From: Xanthostigma xanthostigma
Lineage: Eukaryota; Arthropoda; Insecta; Raphidioptera; Raphidiidae
Assembly: GCA_963575645.1 (NCBI GenBank)
Contig: OY754464.1
Span: forward strand, 75,738,948 to 75,802,947
Length of the DNA: 64,000 bases
Direction: 5' to 3'
This document shows, one piece after another, positions 11,642 through 22,255 of this stretch (positions are counted from its first letter, which is position 1; each line of letters starts with the position of its first letter). Both the position numbers and the translations under genes were made by a program. The notes under the pieces are model-generated. The model was not told where the DNA came from, did not search any database, and was given only the letters and a program-made list of their open reading frames with translations.

Positions 11642-12162
11642 CTGTTGGATTTTTAAAAGAAGACCGGTCTATGGAATTTAGTCCTATGACCTTATTGCAG
11701 AAGAGCGCACATGTATTTTATATTGGTAAAAGGTAATGATCCTGGAACCGCTTCTATGCAATAAGGGAGTCCAGTCGACCAAACGTGTCGCAATTGTCGT
11801 ATTGCGATAATTGTACTATTGCCATAGCTGTACGACTACACAGCGACACTTGCTAACAGTACAAAAAAATCATACACCAGACAGTACATAGGTGTGCGTT
11901 TACGGACTAAGTTGAGGGGTGTTGTCTGAATATCATCAAAATGGAAAGTAAAAAGGGAAAAACAGTTAGAAGTGGCGCTAGGGAGGTCATAGCGAATGTA
12001 ATTAAAATGTGCGAGTTAGAGGCTCAAAATAATGCCTTAAAATTTAAAGCTATACATTGTTTGCATGCCTTGCTATGCGCCGCCTATGAATTCCGATAAT
12101 TTGGGAACACATCAACGACTTCTTGCCCTTTCCCCACCGGTCTTCTTTCGCCGATCGCACAG
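11642..12162 (+). mobile_element. Tc1/mariner-like element with transposase N-terminus relic
   Basis: TA duplications flank CTGTTGGAT...AAGAAGACCGGT and the inverted ACCGGTCTTCTTTCGCCGAT...CACAG. It contains a 52-codon ORF (11941-12099) like the start of a transposase. Confidence 0.65.
11941..12099 (+). pseudogene. Truncated transposase-like ORF, 52 aa
   Basis: It begins MESKKGKTVRSGAREVIANV, a pattern I associate with transposon-encoded proteins in moths that carry an N-terminal helix-turn-helix. Similarity fades after about residue 33, and it stops at TAA 12097-12099. It has lost any catalytic domain. Confidence 0.5.
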
Positions 12163-12390
12163 TACCGACAGCATCAAAATGCAAACATTTAACATATCAG
12201 TTTTATATTATTATGTACAGTTCAGAAGAGATACTGTTTACTAGTAATCTGATCCTAATTTTGCACCAGGCGGCATTTTGTGTTTAATAGTTCTGTTGGT
12301 AAATTAGTGATTTCGGATACTGTACCGACAAATTTTATGGAGCTTGTACGAGAAATAAACATATTTGACACAAATAGCGCACAAGCATTA

Positions 12391-12500
12391 GTGATGTAAC
12401 GAATGCGAAGATCTGTCGCTGATATTCGCGAATGGAAATGCGAATATCCAGTTTTCAAATCTGGCGCCAATTGTCCAAGGCATAAATTTGGCAACTAAGT
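12391..12500 (+). mobile_element. Fragment of the TAGTGATGTAA hAT family
   Basis: TAGTGATGTAACGAATGCGA plus GATATTCGCGAAT match the ends and interior of 10014-10952. The right end is missing. Confidence 0.45.
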
Positions 12501-12610
12501 CGCACACACACATTGGTACTGGTTCTGGGTTACCAAAATCACTAACACTAAAATTTAATGTAATAATAATGTTTTTGGAAGTCGACAGCTGTAGTCTGTT
12601 TTTATCATAA

Positions 12611-12992
12611 TCTATATATCTAAATATACCTATAAAATTCCCGTGTCACAATTTTGGGCGCGCTAATCTCCGAAACCACTGAACAGATTTTAATGAAATT
12701 TTGTAAATGTGTCTTGCTAGGTGCAACTTACGCTATAGGATAGTTTTTATTAAATATTTTGTACAAAATTGCGGTATTTTCTCAAAAATGTTTTTTTAGT
12801 AACACGTAACGACATCTGTTTGTTTGCTTCTGAACTAATAATTCAGAAGCAAACAAACAACACTGTTTAGTACCAAATAGCGACATCTGTTAGAACTTGC
12901 TCAAAGCTATTAATTCAGACGCTGAGCCACAAACGAAATACATTTTGCAGAATTATACTATCGCACCCGGGTGAAACGGGACGGACCGCTAT
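12611..12992 (+). mobile_element. Helitron family B, complete non-autonomous copy
   Basis: Starts TCTATATATCTAAATATACC after A, ends GGGACGGACCGCTAT with hairpin block CACCCGGGTGAAACGGG. It includes an imperfect TTTGCTTCTGAA inversion. The inverted relative is 15419-15833. Confidence 0.75.
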
Positions 12993-12993
12993 A

Positions 12994-13229
12994 ATTTTAT
13001 AAAGAGGTAAAGTTTGTAAGTTTATATGTAGGAGGCAATCTCCGAAACTACTCATCCGATTTTAAATTTTTTTTCGCCGATATTTAGAATGGACCTTCAG
13101 GATGGATACAGGCTATATATTACCGCGTTTAAATAAAAGCGCTTTTCGTGGAGACCAATTTTGCAACGCAAGTCGACGAAAAAACAGCGACAATCTACAA
13201 ATTCGGGAGAAGTCGAACCGGATCGCTAG
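12994..13229 (+). mobile_element. Helitron family C, 5'-truncated
   Basis: Begins AATTTTATAAAGAGGTAAAG directly after family B, and ends GAACCGGATCGCTAG followed by T. A fragment of the same family on the minus strand is at 36029-36137. Confidence 0.7.
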
Positions 13230-13234
13230 TATCT

Positions 13235-13475
13235 AATAATTTATAATAGCATATAATATCTCTTCTGCGAATACTCCGATTTTCCCCAAAAACAATAGGG
13301 CTCTTCATATTTGTATACCACACATCCTCTTAAAATTTGGTTTCAATCCGCTCATCCGTTTCACCTGTATCGTACTCACAGACTAACAGACGCACAGAGT
13401 TTTTCCAAAAATATGTTTTTTGGATTCGGGGGACTTCAAAATGAAAAGATGTTGCAAAAATTTAAAGAGTGATTT
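13235..13475 (-). repeat. Repeat S fragment (empty-site paralogue)
   Basis: Carries TCTCTTCTGCG, CCCCAAAAACAATAGG, TTGGTTTCAATCCGCTCATC and CACAGACTAACAGACGCA in the inverse order of 5235-6605, without its two MITE insertions. Confidence 0.65.
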
Positions 13476-13504
13476 TTGACCTAAATTATAAGTAGGTACC
13501 ATTC

Positions 13505-13800
13505 AAATCTTTGATTAACGTCTGATTAGAACAATAAATAAAATTATCGACCAATTTTTCAGACAATATATTAACAAAAAATATAATTAATACATTAACG
13601 TTTCGATCCGGATTTGGATCTTCTTCAGAACGGATCTAAAAAATATAAAAAATAATTAATATTTAATTTCTAATTCGCTTTATGTAAAATTCTTTCAAAA
13701 TAATTAATTAGTATCAAAATATTGAAGAATAATAATGTATTATATTTTTTGTTAATATATTGTCTGAAAAATTAGTCGATAATTTTATTTATTGTACAAG
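13505..13800 (-). mobile_element. Penelope-like repeat with hammerhead-like motif (copy 1)
   Basis: Shares ATCTTTGATTAACGTCTGA and the TTTCGATCCGGATTTGGATC then TTCTTCAG block with 26586-26815. A CTGAAGA...GAAA core is read on the minus strand at 13628-13599. There is no coding part. The Penelope assignment rests on that core and is tentative. Flanking AATATATTGTCTGAAAAATT arms are inverted. Confidence 0.4.
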
Positions 13801-13826
13801 TACCATTCCCCACTTGTGGGTTGGAA

Positions 13827-14328
13827 TAGAGATGAGTAAAAGGGTCTTTTTAGTGATCTGCATCTTTGCATCTGGATTCCGTATGTGAGCCGGCTCCCTG
13901 AACCGGTTCAAAAAGAGCCGAGTTCTGAATATGTTATTCGAGTCAACTGAGCCACTGAGTTAGTTGAGTCAAGTCAATCATATCACCTAATATTATGCCA
14001 GTGACTGACTCACATATTATAAGGCGGGGTTTTACAGGTTGTTACTTGCTATGTTACAAGAAAGCATATTGCAATATGCAATACAATACCTTAAATAGTT
14101 GTGACTTAAGTAAAACATTGTACCGCATGTGCGTATAGTGTGTACCATAGCCAGACATATGATGTATGAGTCATTTGAGCTGACAGTACCTCTGTGTGTT
14201 AATTAAGTGTTTCACTGAGTTACGCGGATCCGTTGAGCCGTCGGCTTATAAAAAGTGAGTTGGCTCTCACGGATCTTTTGTCGGAGTCGGCTCTTTGAAC
14301 CGGTTCAGATCTGAGTCACCCAACCCTA
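13827..14328 (+). mobile_element. hAT-type MITE family 2, copy 1
   Basis: TAGAGATGAG at the left, CCCAACCCTA at the right, exact 8-bp GGTTGGAA duplication at 13819-13826 and 14329-14336. The inside has inverted GAACCGGTTC-rich subterminal blocks. Copy 2 is 32586-33100, inverted. Confidence 0.9.
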
Positions 14329-14336
14329 GGTTGGAA

Positions 14337-14690
14337 TGGTAAAAAGATCAATAAAACTATATTTTTTGCAAAAAGTAAGACGTAAAAAATAAAAGAATGG
14401 AGACAAACTACTTTAAATTTAATTATTGATTGATACTGGTTACTTGGTAGATAAATGCAGACAATTAAACTCCACGAATTGGAATGGCTACAATACTTTT
14501 GGTCACTTCACTATTGGGGGGCCGTGAGGTTAATAATGTGATTAGTTGATTAATGTGATTGATTTGATCAACCATGTGGCGCAATGCGGTACCGCATGTG
14601 CTGTTTCCCGTTTCCCCTACAGCAAGAATCGGAGTCATATTTTGTAATTACGTTATGGGAAAATTGTAGTTTATTTTATACTAGTTTTCC
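14337..14690. other. No recognisable feature
   Basis: Unassigned AT-rich sequence between a hAT MITE and a Helitron. Confidence 0.5.
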
Positions 14691-15023
14691 CGGCCGGTTT
14701 CATCCGGGTGCAAAAGAACGAATGGGGGGAGGGACACGAGTACGCACAATCATCTTAGTTTACCGAGATGAATGTTGTGTCCAAATATCATGATGATCGG
14801 AGTTACCATTCAACAGTTTTTGTTAGACATACAAATTTTGAGTTATATTTTGCAACATTTTTCATTGATGCTCCGCTCCTATTAGTCGTAGCGTGATATT
14901 ATATAGCCTATAGCCTTCCTCGATAAATGGGCTATCCATCAATTCGAACCAGTAGTTCCTGAGATTAGCGCATTCAATCAAGCAAACAAACAAACTCTTC
15001 AGCTTTATTTATATTAGTATAGA
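14691..15023 (-). mobile_element. Helitron family A, complete short copy
   Basis: On the minus strand it starts TCTATACTAATATAAATAAA (15023) after A and ends in CTAG (14694-14691) before T. Length is 333 bp, with CGAGGAAGGCTATAGGC in the middle. Confidence 0.85.
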
Positions 15024-15418
15024 TTTCCTATTACTAAATTTGGACATACCTAAAAAAAGACCACGCACACTGTCAAGCATAAACCTGCACGACCTGCACA
15101 GCACGTGGCAAAAAAGCCTGTTCGTGAATGTCCTCAGTTATTTAACTCAGTAGCGCACATTAGACTAGCACCTCGAACCGACTACGACCGTTAGTCAGTT
15201 ACCTGCAATTTCTGTCTAGCCGTGCTGGACCGATCTAGTGTGCAAGTGATGTATCGTTTTCATGAATTAATTTCGATTGATTAAAGTACTTGCAAATGTC
15301 TATCGCACATTATAAAATCTAAAATCTAGTGTATAATAGTGAAATTCAAATATGTAAAATGAGCGATGACTTCATATTTTTGTTGATTTTTTCTTATTTC
15401 TATTTTTAATTTATAAAC
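15024..15418. other. No recognisable feature
   Basis: No gene or bounded repeat seen. Confidence 0.5.
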
Positions 15419-15833
15419 TATAGCGGCTCGGCCCGGTTCCACTCGGGTGCGATTGATATAATTTTGCAAAATGTATTTTGTTTGCGGCCCTGCGTCTAAA
15501 CTAATAGGCTTGAGAAAATTCTATCAGATTTGCTTCTGAAGTAATAGCTTTGAGGGAATTCTATCAGATGTCGGTACTTGGTACTAAAACAGCTTTTTTT
15601 TTGCTTCTGAACTAATAGCTTTAAGTAAATTCTATCAGATGACGTTACATGTTCCTAAAACAACTTTTTTTGAAAAAACACCGTAATTTTGTTCAAAATA
15701 TTTAATGAAAACTATCTTATAGCGTAAGTTGGACCAAGAAAGACACATTTAGAAAATTTCATTACAATCGGTATAGTGGTTTCAGAGATTAGCGCGGACG
15801 AACATCGTGACACGAGATTTGGATATATATAGA
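15419..15833 (-). mobile_element. Helitron family B, inverted copy
   Basis: Minus-strand start TCTATATATATCCAAATCTC, end GAACCGGGCCGAGCCGCTA. The ATCTGATAGAATT block is repeated three times inside, so it has expanded internally. Confidence 0.7.
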
Positions 15834-16255
15834 TTAAAGATCAGATAACGTTATTAATTTCCAAACGAAACATTTTATTCAACATTTTTTGTAAGCGATG
15901 CAGAGCTCTGTAAACTGTTTCTGACAATCATTTTGACATAAATAATTACAAGTTTATTATGTGTAGTGAAATATATAACGCCCCAAAGACAAAATAACCT
16001 TCAGCGAACAAGAGCTCTAAACAAAACAAAACAAAAAATACCATAGTAAATATACTGAGCGAGTAATTTATCCCTCAGTAATACTTCTTGTGAAGACAAT
16101 AGCTGAGACAGTTCGAGACAAAAAGTTCGTAACGATAGTGAACTTTTTTGTTGTACATACGTGTATATTTATGCATTCACACACGTCATTGAGGTTACGC
16201 GCAAACTTGGTGTGGTTAACTTTTTCTTGATCGGTTGAAATTGACTTAATATCTA
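15834..16255. other. No recognisable feature
   Basis: AT-rich; only short ORFs. Confidence 0.5.
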
Positions 16256-16798
16256 CAGTATGTAAACACGTAAGGTGCACATAGGGAAATTAGCATTGGG
16301 AAAAAATACTTGGATCAGAGTTAGCCATGACTGCATTAATTGTTATTTCTATTGAATTATCGTGGTAATCTTGAGGATTTCTATTTTATTTTGATTTATT
16401 TTTATTTTACTTGACTTTTTTAATAGTAATAAGCTCTTATAAATCATTATTTTAATTTTTTGTACAAAAAAAAAAAAACAAAAAAACAACTCCATCTGTT
16501 TGGAAACATTTCATTCAAAAATTGTCTGACTGGTATGACGTATACGCGTTGGTAAATCCGTGACTCAATGTCTTTAAGTTCAACACGAATAGGCGGAGAT
16601 ATTTGATCTCGCACCATATTTAAGTATTTTTGGGAATTTAATGTCCTATTAATAAAAAACTCCGGTTTTGTTGTAATCATTTGAATATTTTCTTCGGTAG
16701 TATACACATTTTGCAAAAGAATATTATCTGTCAAATTGAAAAACAAGATTTCAAGGCTCACTCTGATCCAGTCATTTTTTCTCAATGTTAATTTCCTT
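16256..16798 (+). mobile_element. Mariner-type element M, right end truncated
   Basis: Starts after TA with CAGTATGTAAACACGTAAGG and runs to AATGTTAATTTCCTTA, where the other copies continue to the right terminus. The other copies (25851, 29480, 46100) have both ends. Confidence 0.75.
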
Positions 16799-16803
16799 AT
16801 TAG
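16490..16803 (-). pseudogene. Transposase C-terminal relic of element M
   Basis: A minus-strand reading contains TTEENIQMI, INRTLNSQKYLNMVRDQI and PVRQFLNEMFPNRW. The last resembles the end of mariner-family DDE transposases, where FL-E-FP-RW precedes the final catalytic region. No catalytic motif remains. It is the least damaged copy of this fragment in the window. Confidence 0.5.
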
Positions 16804-16839
16804 TCCAAGAGACGGCTGCAAAAAATGTGTTGTCATAAG

Positions 16840-17235
16840 GTGGACGAACGAAAAAATTAAAGATGATAGTTAAGACCATAATTAAGAAAGATCGCTAAGG
16901 TTGCCTGCGAAAATCCTGCCGAAACAATGTTTTTTTTTAATTTGTTTATCAGTTAATAGACCAGTGAAGTTAGCTTTTGACAAGGACAAAATTAATAACA
17001 GAAAACGAATGATGAGGAAGGGAAGAAACTGCCGCCAGAAATACAGAAACCAAAAATTCAAATGCATAAAAGGCCGCAGGGCTGTGGGGGGTGCATTTTA
17101 GGGGTCAAACGCGGTTTTTCGTTATTTCCGGCGAAAGTTGACCTCCAATCGAAAAATGTTGTATGACAATGTTGTAGGTATTAAAAGGATCTACAACTTT
17201 TATGAATATAACTTTTTCGCATAACCTTAAAGATT
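16840..17235. other. No recognisable feature
   Basis: Short opposing ORFs only. Confidence 0.45.
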
Positions 17236-17412
17236 CAAAGAAATATTGAAAAACCGTGTTTTTCGTTTTTAATTTTTTTCTCCTGCAAAAATGATTTTTT
17301 TTTTCATGAAATTTTCAGGAGACTTACCTTTCTATGTCCTAAATCAGCTGTAATTTGCAGGAGAAAAAAATTAAAAACGAAAAACACGGTTTTTCCAATA
17401 TTTCAATATTTA
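17236..17412. repeat. Inverted repeat with ~50-bp arms
   Basis: AATATTGAAAAACCGTGTTT then TTCTCCTGCAAA, and the inverse TTTGCAGGAGAAAAAAATT then ACACGGTTTTTCCAATATT, separated by about 65 bp. Confidence 0.75.
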
Positions 17413-17429
17413 TACTTGTATAATGTATA

Positions 17430-17848
17430 TCTATACTAATATATAAAGCTGAAGAGTTTGTTTTTTTTGTTTGGTTGAACGCGCTAATCTCAAGAACTAC
17501 TGGTTCGAATTGAAAACATTTTTTTTGTTGGATAGTTCATTTATCGAGGAAGGCTATATAATATCACGCTACGAAAAATGTAACCCAAAATTTGTCCGTA
17601 TGATAGAAACTTTTGAACGGTAACTCCGATCATCACGAAATTTGGAGACAACATTCATCTCGGTAAACGAATATGAAATGCGTAAAACTGTTTTAGTACC
17701 AAGTGGCGACATCTGATAGAATTCGGTCAAAGCTATTAGTTCAGAAACAAATCAGGTAGAATTTACTCAGACGCTGGGCCACAAACGAAATACATTTTCA
17801 GAATTACCTATATCTATCGCTCCCGGGTGAAACTGGGACGGATTCGCA
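17430..17848 (+). mobile_element. Chimeric Helitron: family A head, family B tail
   Basis: Starts TCTATACTAATATATAAAGC (family A) and through about 17675 follows family A. From about 17680 it follows family B (TAGTACCAAGTGGCGACATC, CAGACGCTGGGCCACAAACG) to a decayed end CCCGGGTGAAACTGGGACGG. Confidence 0.75.
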
Positions 17849-18063
17849 ATATTGCTCTACAGTTAGAGACGACAGAAAGTCAGCGGCTTATACTTAAGAA
17901 ATGCGCAAATTCGGCGCTGAAAGGATTGTTATACTCAGCTGCTGTAAATACGTCTTGTTCTAATCATCCAATACACATAGGTACATACTATACGGTAATA
18001 AATCTTTCTGTGCTATGTTGAACTATTATAGAAACAATTCACTTGTATTTTTTGAGTTCATAA

Positions 18064-18780
18064 GTAGCTGTACCCGGCCACGCGTTGCAGTGGTTCAGTC
18101 TGATGCGATGGGAGAAAATTAGAAAGCATAAGTTTCTAATATGTTTAATTATTTTATCATGATTGTGGGTAATATATTTTTTGTTGTTGCATTGTCTGTG
18201 AAGATACAGAGTTTGTCTGGTTTGTCGACTCTAGAACGCACAACATATAATTGTCCACGTGAGAAAAAATTCAATTTAACAATGCAATCAGAAACATTGA
18301 AAATACTCACCAGCTGTCATGAAGCACGCTGTCCCCGGCAATGTTTAGTATATTGCGTGTGTTGCTGTTACGTTCAACATATGGTACTCCCATTGTCGTA
18401 AAATATTTAGTATAGTGTGTGTTGCTTTAACGCCCAACAGATGGCGTTGTTTTTAAAAAAAGCATGTTTTCACCATATATCTAGTAACTTATATATTGCT
18501 AATGGCCGTAAATGGAAGTGTGGCCCATGAAGTGAGACAACAAATGACTGTTTTTCTATCTCTTTCTTTTACTTGACCCGTTGTGCGCAAGTTTCGCGTC
18601 TGTAGTGGGGAAATTAGTAAGTGGAATAAAGCAAGCCACCTCCCTTTCACGGCTGAGTTCCATGTGCAAACTGACGCGCATCCATTCACGGACATGCGCA
18701 TGAGACTCAGAGTATAATATGTCTGCACCGTAGTGTTTAAGTCTTTCTCTCGATCTTTGCTAGCGATATAGAAGGTATTA
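18064..18780 (-). mobile_element. Helitron family D 3' region, copy 1
   Basis: The 3' terminus on the minus strand reads ACGCGTGGCCGGGTACAGCTA. Upstream is a helicase C-terminal relic. The whole 700 bp is about 90% identical to 45245-45985. A short tandem duplication (TTTAGTATA...GTGTGTTGCT) lies at 18340-18440. Confidence 0.75.
18149..18300 (-). pseudogene. Helitron RepHel helicase C-terminal relic, copy 1
   Basis: Minus-strand frame: FFSRGQLYVVRSRV then DKPDKLCIFTDN then TTKNI, stop at 18151-18149. This matches the (F)SHGQLYVACSRV...TKNIVY end of Helitron-encoded PIF1-type helicases. Here the frame is open throughout the motif, while the second copy has a stop in it. Confidence 0.8.
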
Positions 18781-19608
18781 AATATATGGTTTTCACCTGT
18801 CACAGGTGTGACATCTATATAATGGGTATTCGAATGCAACGTTGTGTCGAAATTTCAAAGCAATCGTTCAAGAACTTTTGGAGAAGTAACATTTTGAACA
18901 ATTATATAGGTACAAGAAAATATAAAATGCCTGTTCCTAAATTTATACAAACTAGTGGTCGAAATTCAACTGTACTTCATCAAATTTTTAAGTAGGAACG
19001 TTATTGAGGTTCTTTTGTCATTATATGAATTTCTCCTAAATCGATTTTACCTGTAGTAATTCGTACACATCATAATGAAACTTCTCCACGAATCATGATG
19101 TATGTTTCATCATTATGTGTGCGAATTCACACACTCAAATCAGTAGCTCAACTTTTTTCCTTCCCGTATTTCTACGTTTTTATTGTAGTGTACAAAAGAG
19201 AATGACAAGTAGTCGGATGTTTTAGTTTTTCATTGAACCAAATAAAACAGTTGGCACTATGTCGTTTTTCTGACACCTTTATAGCCGTTTGTATCTTTCG
19301 TTTTTGTTGTGTGTGCTTTACTGACTTTCTGTTGGCACCTACTGCGTGCGGTATGTCTTGGTGTTGGCAGTGCAAAGCTTCTGTCACTTTGCACTATGAT
19401 ACTCAACACATAAATTCATTTTCAAAATAAAATACTGTAAAAACGACATTTTAATCTGTTTTTCAAGCTATTTACTTATTTGTATTTCAAAAAAGTTAAA
19501 TTATAATTTTGTATACTCATGTTTTTTTGTAGATTTTTATGAGCATATGGTACAGGCAACACATTCTACATTTTAGTTTAAAATCGTAATCTATTTTGAG
19601 CGCTACAC
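18781..19608. repeat. Mostly unassigned; inverted repeat at 19056-19138
   Basis: Arms AATTCGTACACATCATAATG and CATTATGTGTGCGAATT face each other across about 25 bp. Outside that, I see nothing but short ORFs. Confidence 0.5.
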
Positions 19609-20019
19609 CGAGCGGGGTAGCGTAGCGGTGAGAGCACTAGACTCGCATTCGGAAGGTACCGGGTTCGAATCCCGGCGGGGGCAGATGTGACTAGGACTTT
19701 TTCCTACTGCCTCTCGCCGAGAAACGGTAATTCCGGTACCGACCATCTTGTTGAGGTTTTCCATGGTTTCCCTCAATAATTCCAGATAAATATCGAGATG
19801 GTTCCTTATTCAAGGCCATGGCCGATTACCTGTCAAACTCCTATGCTCAAAATTTGCCTACCTTATCCCAATGTCATAAATTCCTTCAATCGCCCATTGC
19901 TATTAATTAAGTTGAAGTTTAAAAATTGTAGAAAATAACGGGAAGTGTGATAGATAGAAAATAGTAATGGTGCGAATGGCGTCTGTTATGACATAAAGTC
20001 GAGAAACGAACTTTAAACG

Positions 20020-20055
<36 letters not shown>
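19609..20055 (+). mobile_element. tRNA-derived SINE with (ATT)n tail
   Basis: Pol III A-box TAGCGTAGCGGTGAGAGC (19618-19635) and B-box GGGTTCGAATCCC (19660-19672), a unique body of about 340 bp, and an (ATT) tail at 20021-20055. The head resembles a tRNA with the usual spacing of A and B boxes. Confidence 0.8.
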
Positions 20056-20224
20056 CATAGTTATTTGCCTACTAATTTTATAGCGCTGGTTTTCTTGATT
20101 GCTGATAAGTGCTCGCTTCACACGAGATTATTTTTCAAGCCTGTTTTGTGGATAGATCTGGTGCGCGCGCAGTGACAGTTCGAATGATAAAAATGACAAA
20201 GAAAGATGTAAATGACAAAGAAAT

Positions 20225-20520
20225 CCTTTCCAAAAATGTTTATTTTCAATTAATTAATTAAGCGCTTTCGGACAAATTATTAGTCCATCTTCAGAAAAGT
20301 TTTTAATAAAAATCATTAAAATTATCAAAACTTAAAAACTATCAATAAAAAGGAATTCAAGACTGGCTGCCCATAACGAATTCAAAACAGTTCGAATATA
20401 AACACAGAGCAAAACGTGTCTGTTGTCTGGCAGAATGACGCCATGTGGGCGTTTGTTCAAGTGTCCACGTGAAAATACTGCTTCGTGATTGGTTCTTGCT
20501 CATACCTTATACCTAGCAAC
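20225..20520 (-). mobile_element. Penelope-like repeat with hammerhead-like motif (copy 3)
   Basis: On the minus strand CTGAAGAT, GGAC, a 9-nt loop, GTCC, GAAAGCGC lie at 20294-20262. No other family similarity to the 13.5 and 26.6 kb repeats, so this is a different family with a similar core. Confidence 0.3.
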
Positions 20521-21290
20521 AAATCTAGCAGGGAAAATAGCCCCTGTTCTAATTTTAAAACCTATCTTCTGAGCTAGCATGGCAGCCCGCAGTGACGTCA
20601 TTTCCAGCTTCGTACCCAGCCTACTGGCTAGCAGAACTCTTATAGCAGCGTTTCTAGCCTCGTGTGCAGCGGCCTTAAAATTGCTGCAAGCCTTTTACTT
20701 GCACATTATCTATACACTTTTAACTAAATATTGTACATTTACTGATAAAATCTTAGTAATACTGAAATAACGTAGTTCTGGCGGGTCTGGGATTTTGGTC
20801 TAATATGATGTGTTACGTTAAAAGTTCATGTTAACTTTTACATTTTCTAACTAAAAATGCTGCAAGCATTTTTTATAGTTGCACATTATCTATTCACAGA
20901 TATGTATAAAACAGAAAGCAAGCAAACATCGTCACAGTGTCTAAATAATGGCAAGTGTCACTCCTGCCGGCAGACGGGGATGGTTCCAGCGGTTATGTTG
21001 CATGAGTAAACAGGAACGAAAGTGTCGTCGTTCCCGCGGGACGCGGTCGTCTGTGCGTCAACATACCCTAACAACTACACACATGTACATATTTATACAT
21101 TCTGGTTTCAACATCGTTCTGGAATTGTATTCTAGAATAAGTTCTGAACATGCGGCTTGAGGCTTAAGCATGAAACTGACATCTTGAAACTTAAGATTTC
21201 TACAGAGCCAGTTGATTGCTTGTAATAGCATCATTTAAGTTTTAAAGGACCCCGCCCAAATCTTATGGGATACATATATATAGTGTGTAT
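20521..21290. other. No recognisable feature
   Basis: Two 60-70-codon plus-strand ORFs (20579-20770, 20948-21160) have no recognised motif. Confidence 0.45.
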
Positions 21291-21294
21291 CTAT

Positions 21295-21939
21295 TGTTGC
21301 GTGCCCTGATGGGACGCCTATGGAATTCGGTAAAAATTACTAGAACCAACAACAATGGAAACAGGTCAAAACACCCGATCTTGGAGACACACATACATGT
21401 AAAGGAAAGGAACTCGGTGTGTAAAGCAGGTAGCGACGTAAGACCCGATTTCTTAGAATCGCTTGGAGAGAACAATGGAAGAAATCTCGATTCGTCCAGA
21501 ACATTCGAAAGAAGCGGGGGACGAAACTATATAAGGAAGCAGAGTGAGCAAGTCAGGCAGTCAGTATTCGAGCTGTTCGCGATACAGTGCTCTGGCGTTA
21601 CGACATAATTATTACGACATAAATTATACTGCGGAAATAAATTATAACTTTAGTGAGTGGTTTTAAATAAATGACTTATAGTTAAAGACAAGTGTGCTGA
21701 TAAACTTTGTGTTGTGTTTCTGTGTGTTGTGAATATTTTGTATATAATTTAGTGACTCTTTATTCTCTGTTACTTAGTCTTTATTTTATTATCTAGAACT
21801 ATTAGTTTTGTTTCTGTTAACGTTATTATTTCTGTTAAGTTAAAGAAGTACGCTTTCGTTTGTGTGTTTTACTGTTTGTTAAACATTTAATTTTTGCAAA
21901 TAAATAATTTCCGCCACGGACTACAGCAGTTTTGTTACA
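21295..21939 (+). mobile_element. Solo LTR, copy 1
   Basis: TGTTGCGTGCCC...GTTTTGTTACA, 645 bp, with exact 4-bp duplication CTAT (21291-21294, 21940-21943). It has a TATATAAG box near 21528, a TCAGT initiator downstream, and AATAAA near the end. Probably Ty3/gypsy. No internal coding region is present. Confidence 0.85.
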
Positions 21940-21943
21940 CTAT

Positions 21944-22255
21944 GTATGTATTAATGAAATCTTTCAATTTAATTTTCACACACTTCCAGACAAGGGCGTA
22001 AATATGGAGAGAATTAATATTTTGCTGGACATCTTCCTTCGTGAGTATTCTTGTTTGATATTAATAAAACTTAAAAAAAAGATTGATTTTTTTGCTGTTA
22101 GTTAGGAATTAGGATTAAACAATACGAATTAGATGTAAACAAACATATACAAATACTGCCGTTCGATTGTTCCGACCGACCAATCACAAGTCAAGAATTA
22201 GACCCAGACATTGTGTGTCGGTTTCGTTTTCGCGTTTTGCTATCGATAATTCAAA
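21944..22255. other. No recognisable feature
   Basis: Short spacer between the LTR and a MITE. Confidence 0.5.

Noticed and set aside
16447-16836. 129-codon minus ORF as a host gene
   Set aside because: It lies within mariner-type element M; sister copies have the same fragment in broken form.
18489-18839. 116-codon minus ORF
   Set aside because: Runs across the Helitron D boundary, no motif, and the sister copy at 45.7 kb does not keep the frame.
21295-21939. Endogenous retrovirus or complete LTR element
   Set aside because: Only solo LTRs with their own target duplications; no gag, pol or env sequence between or near them.
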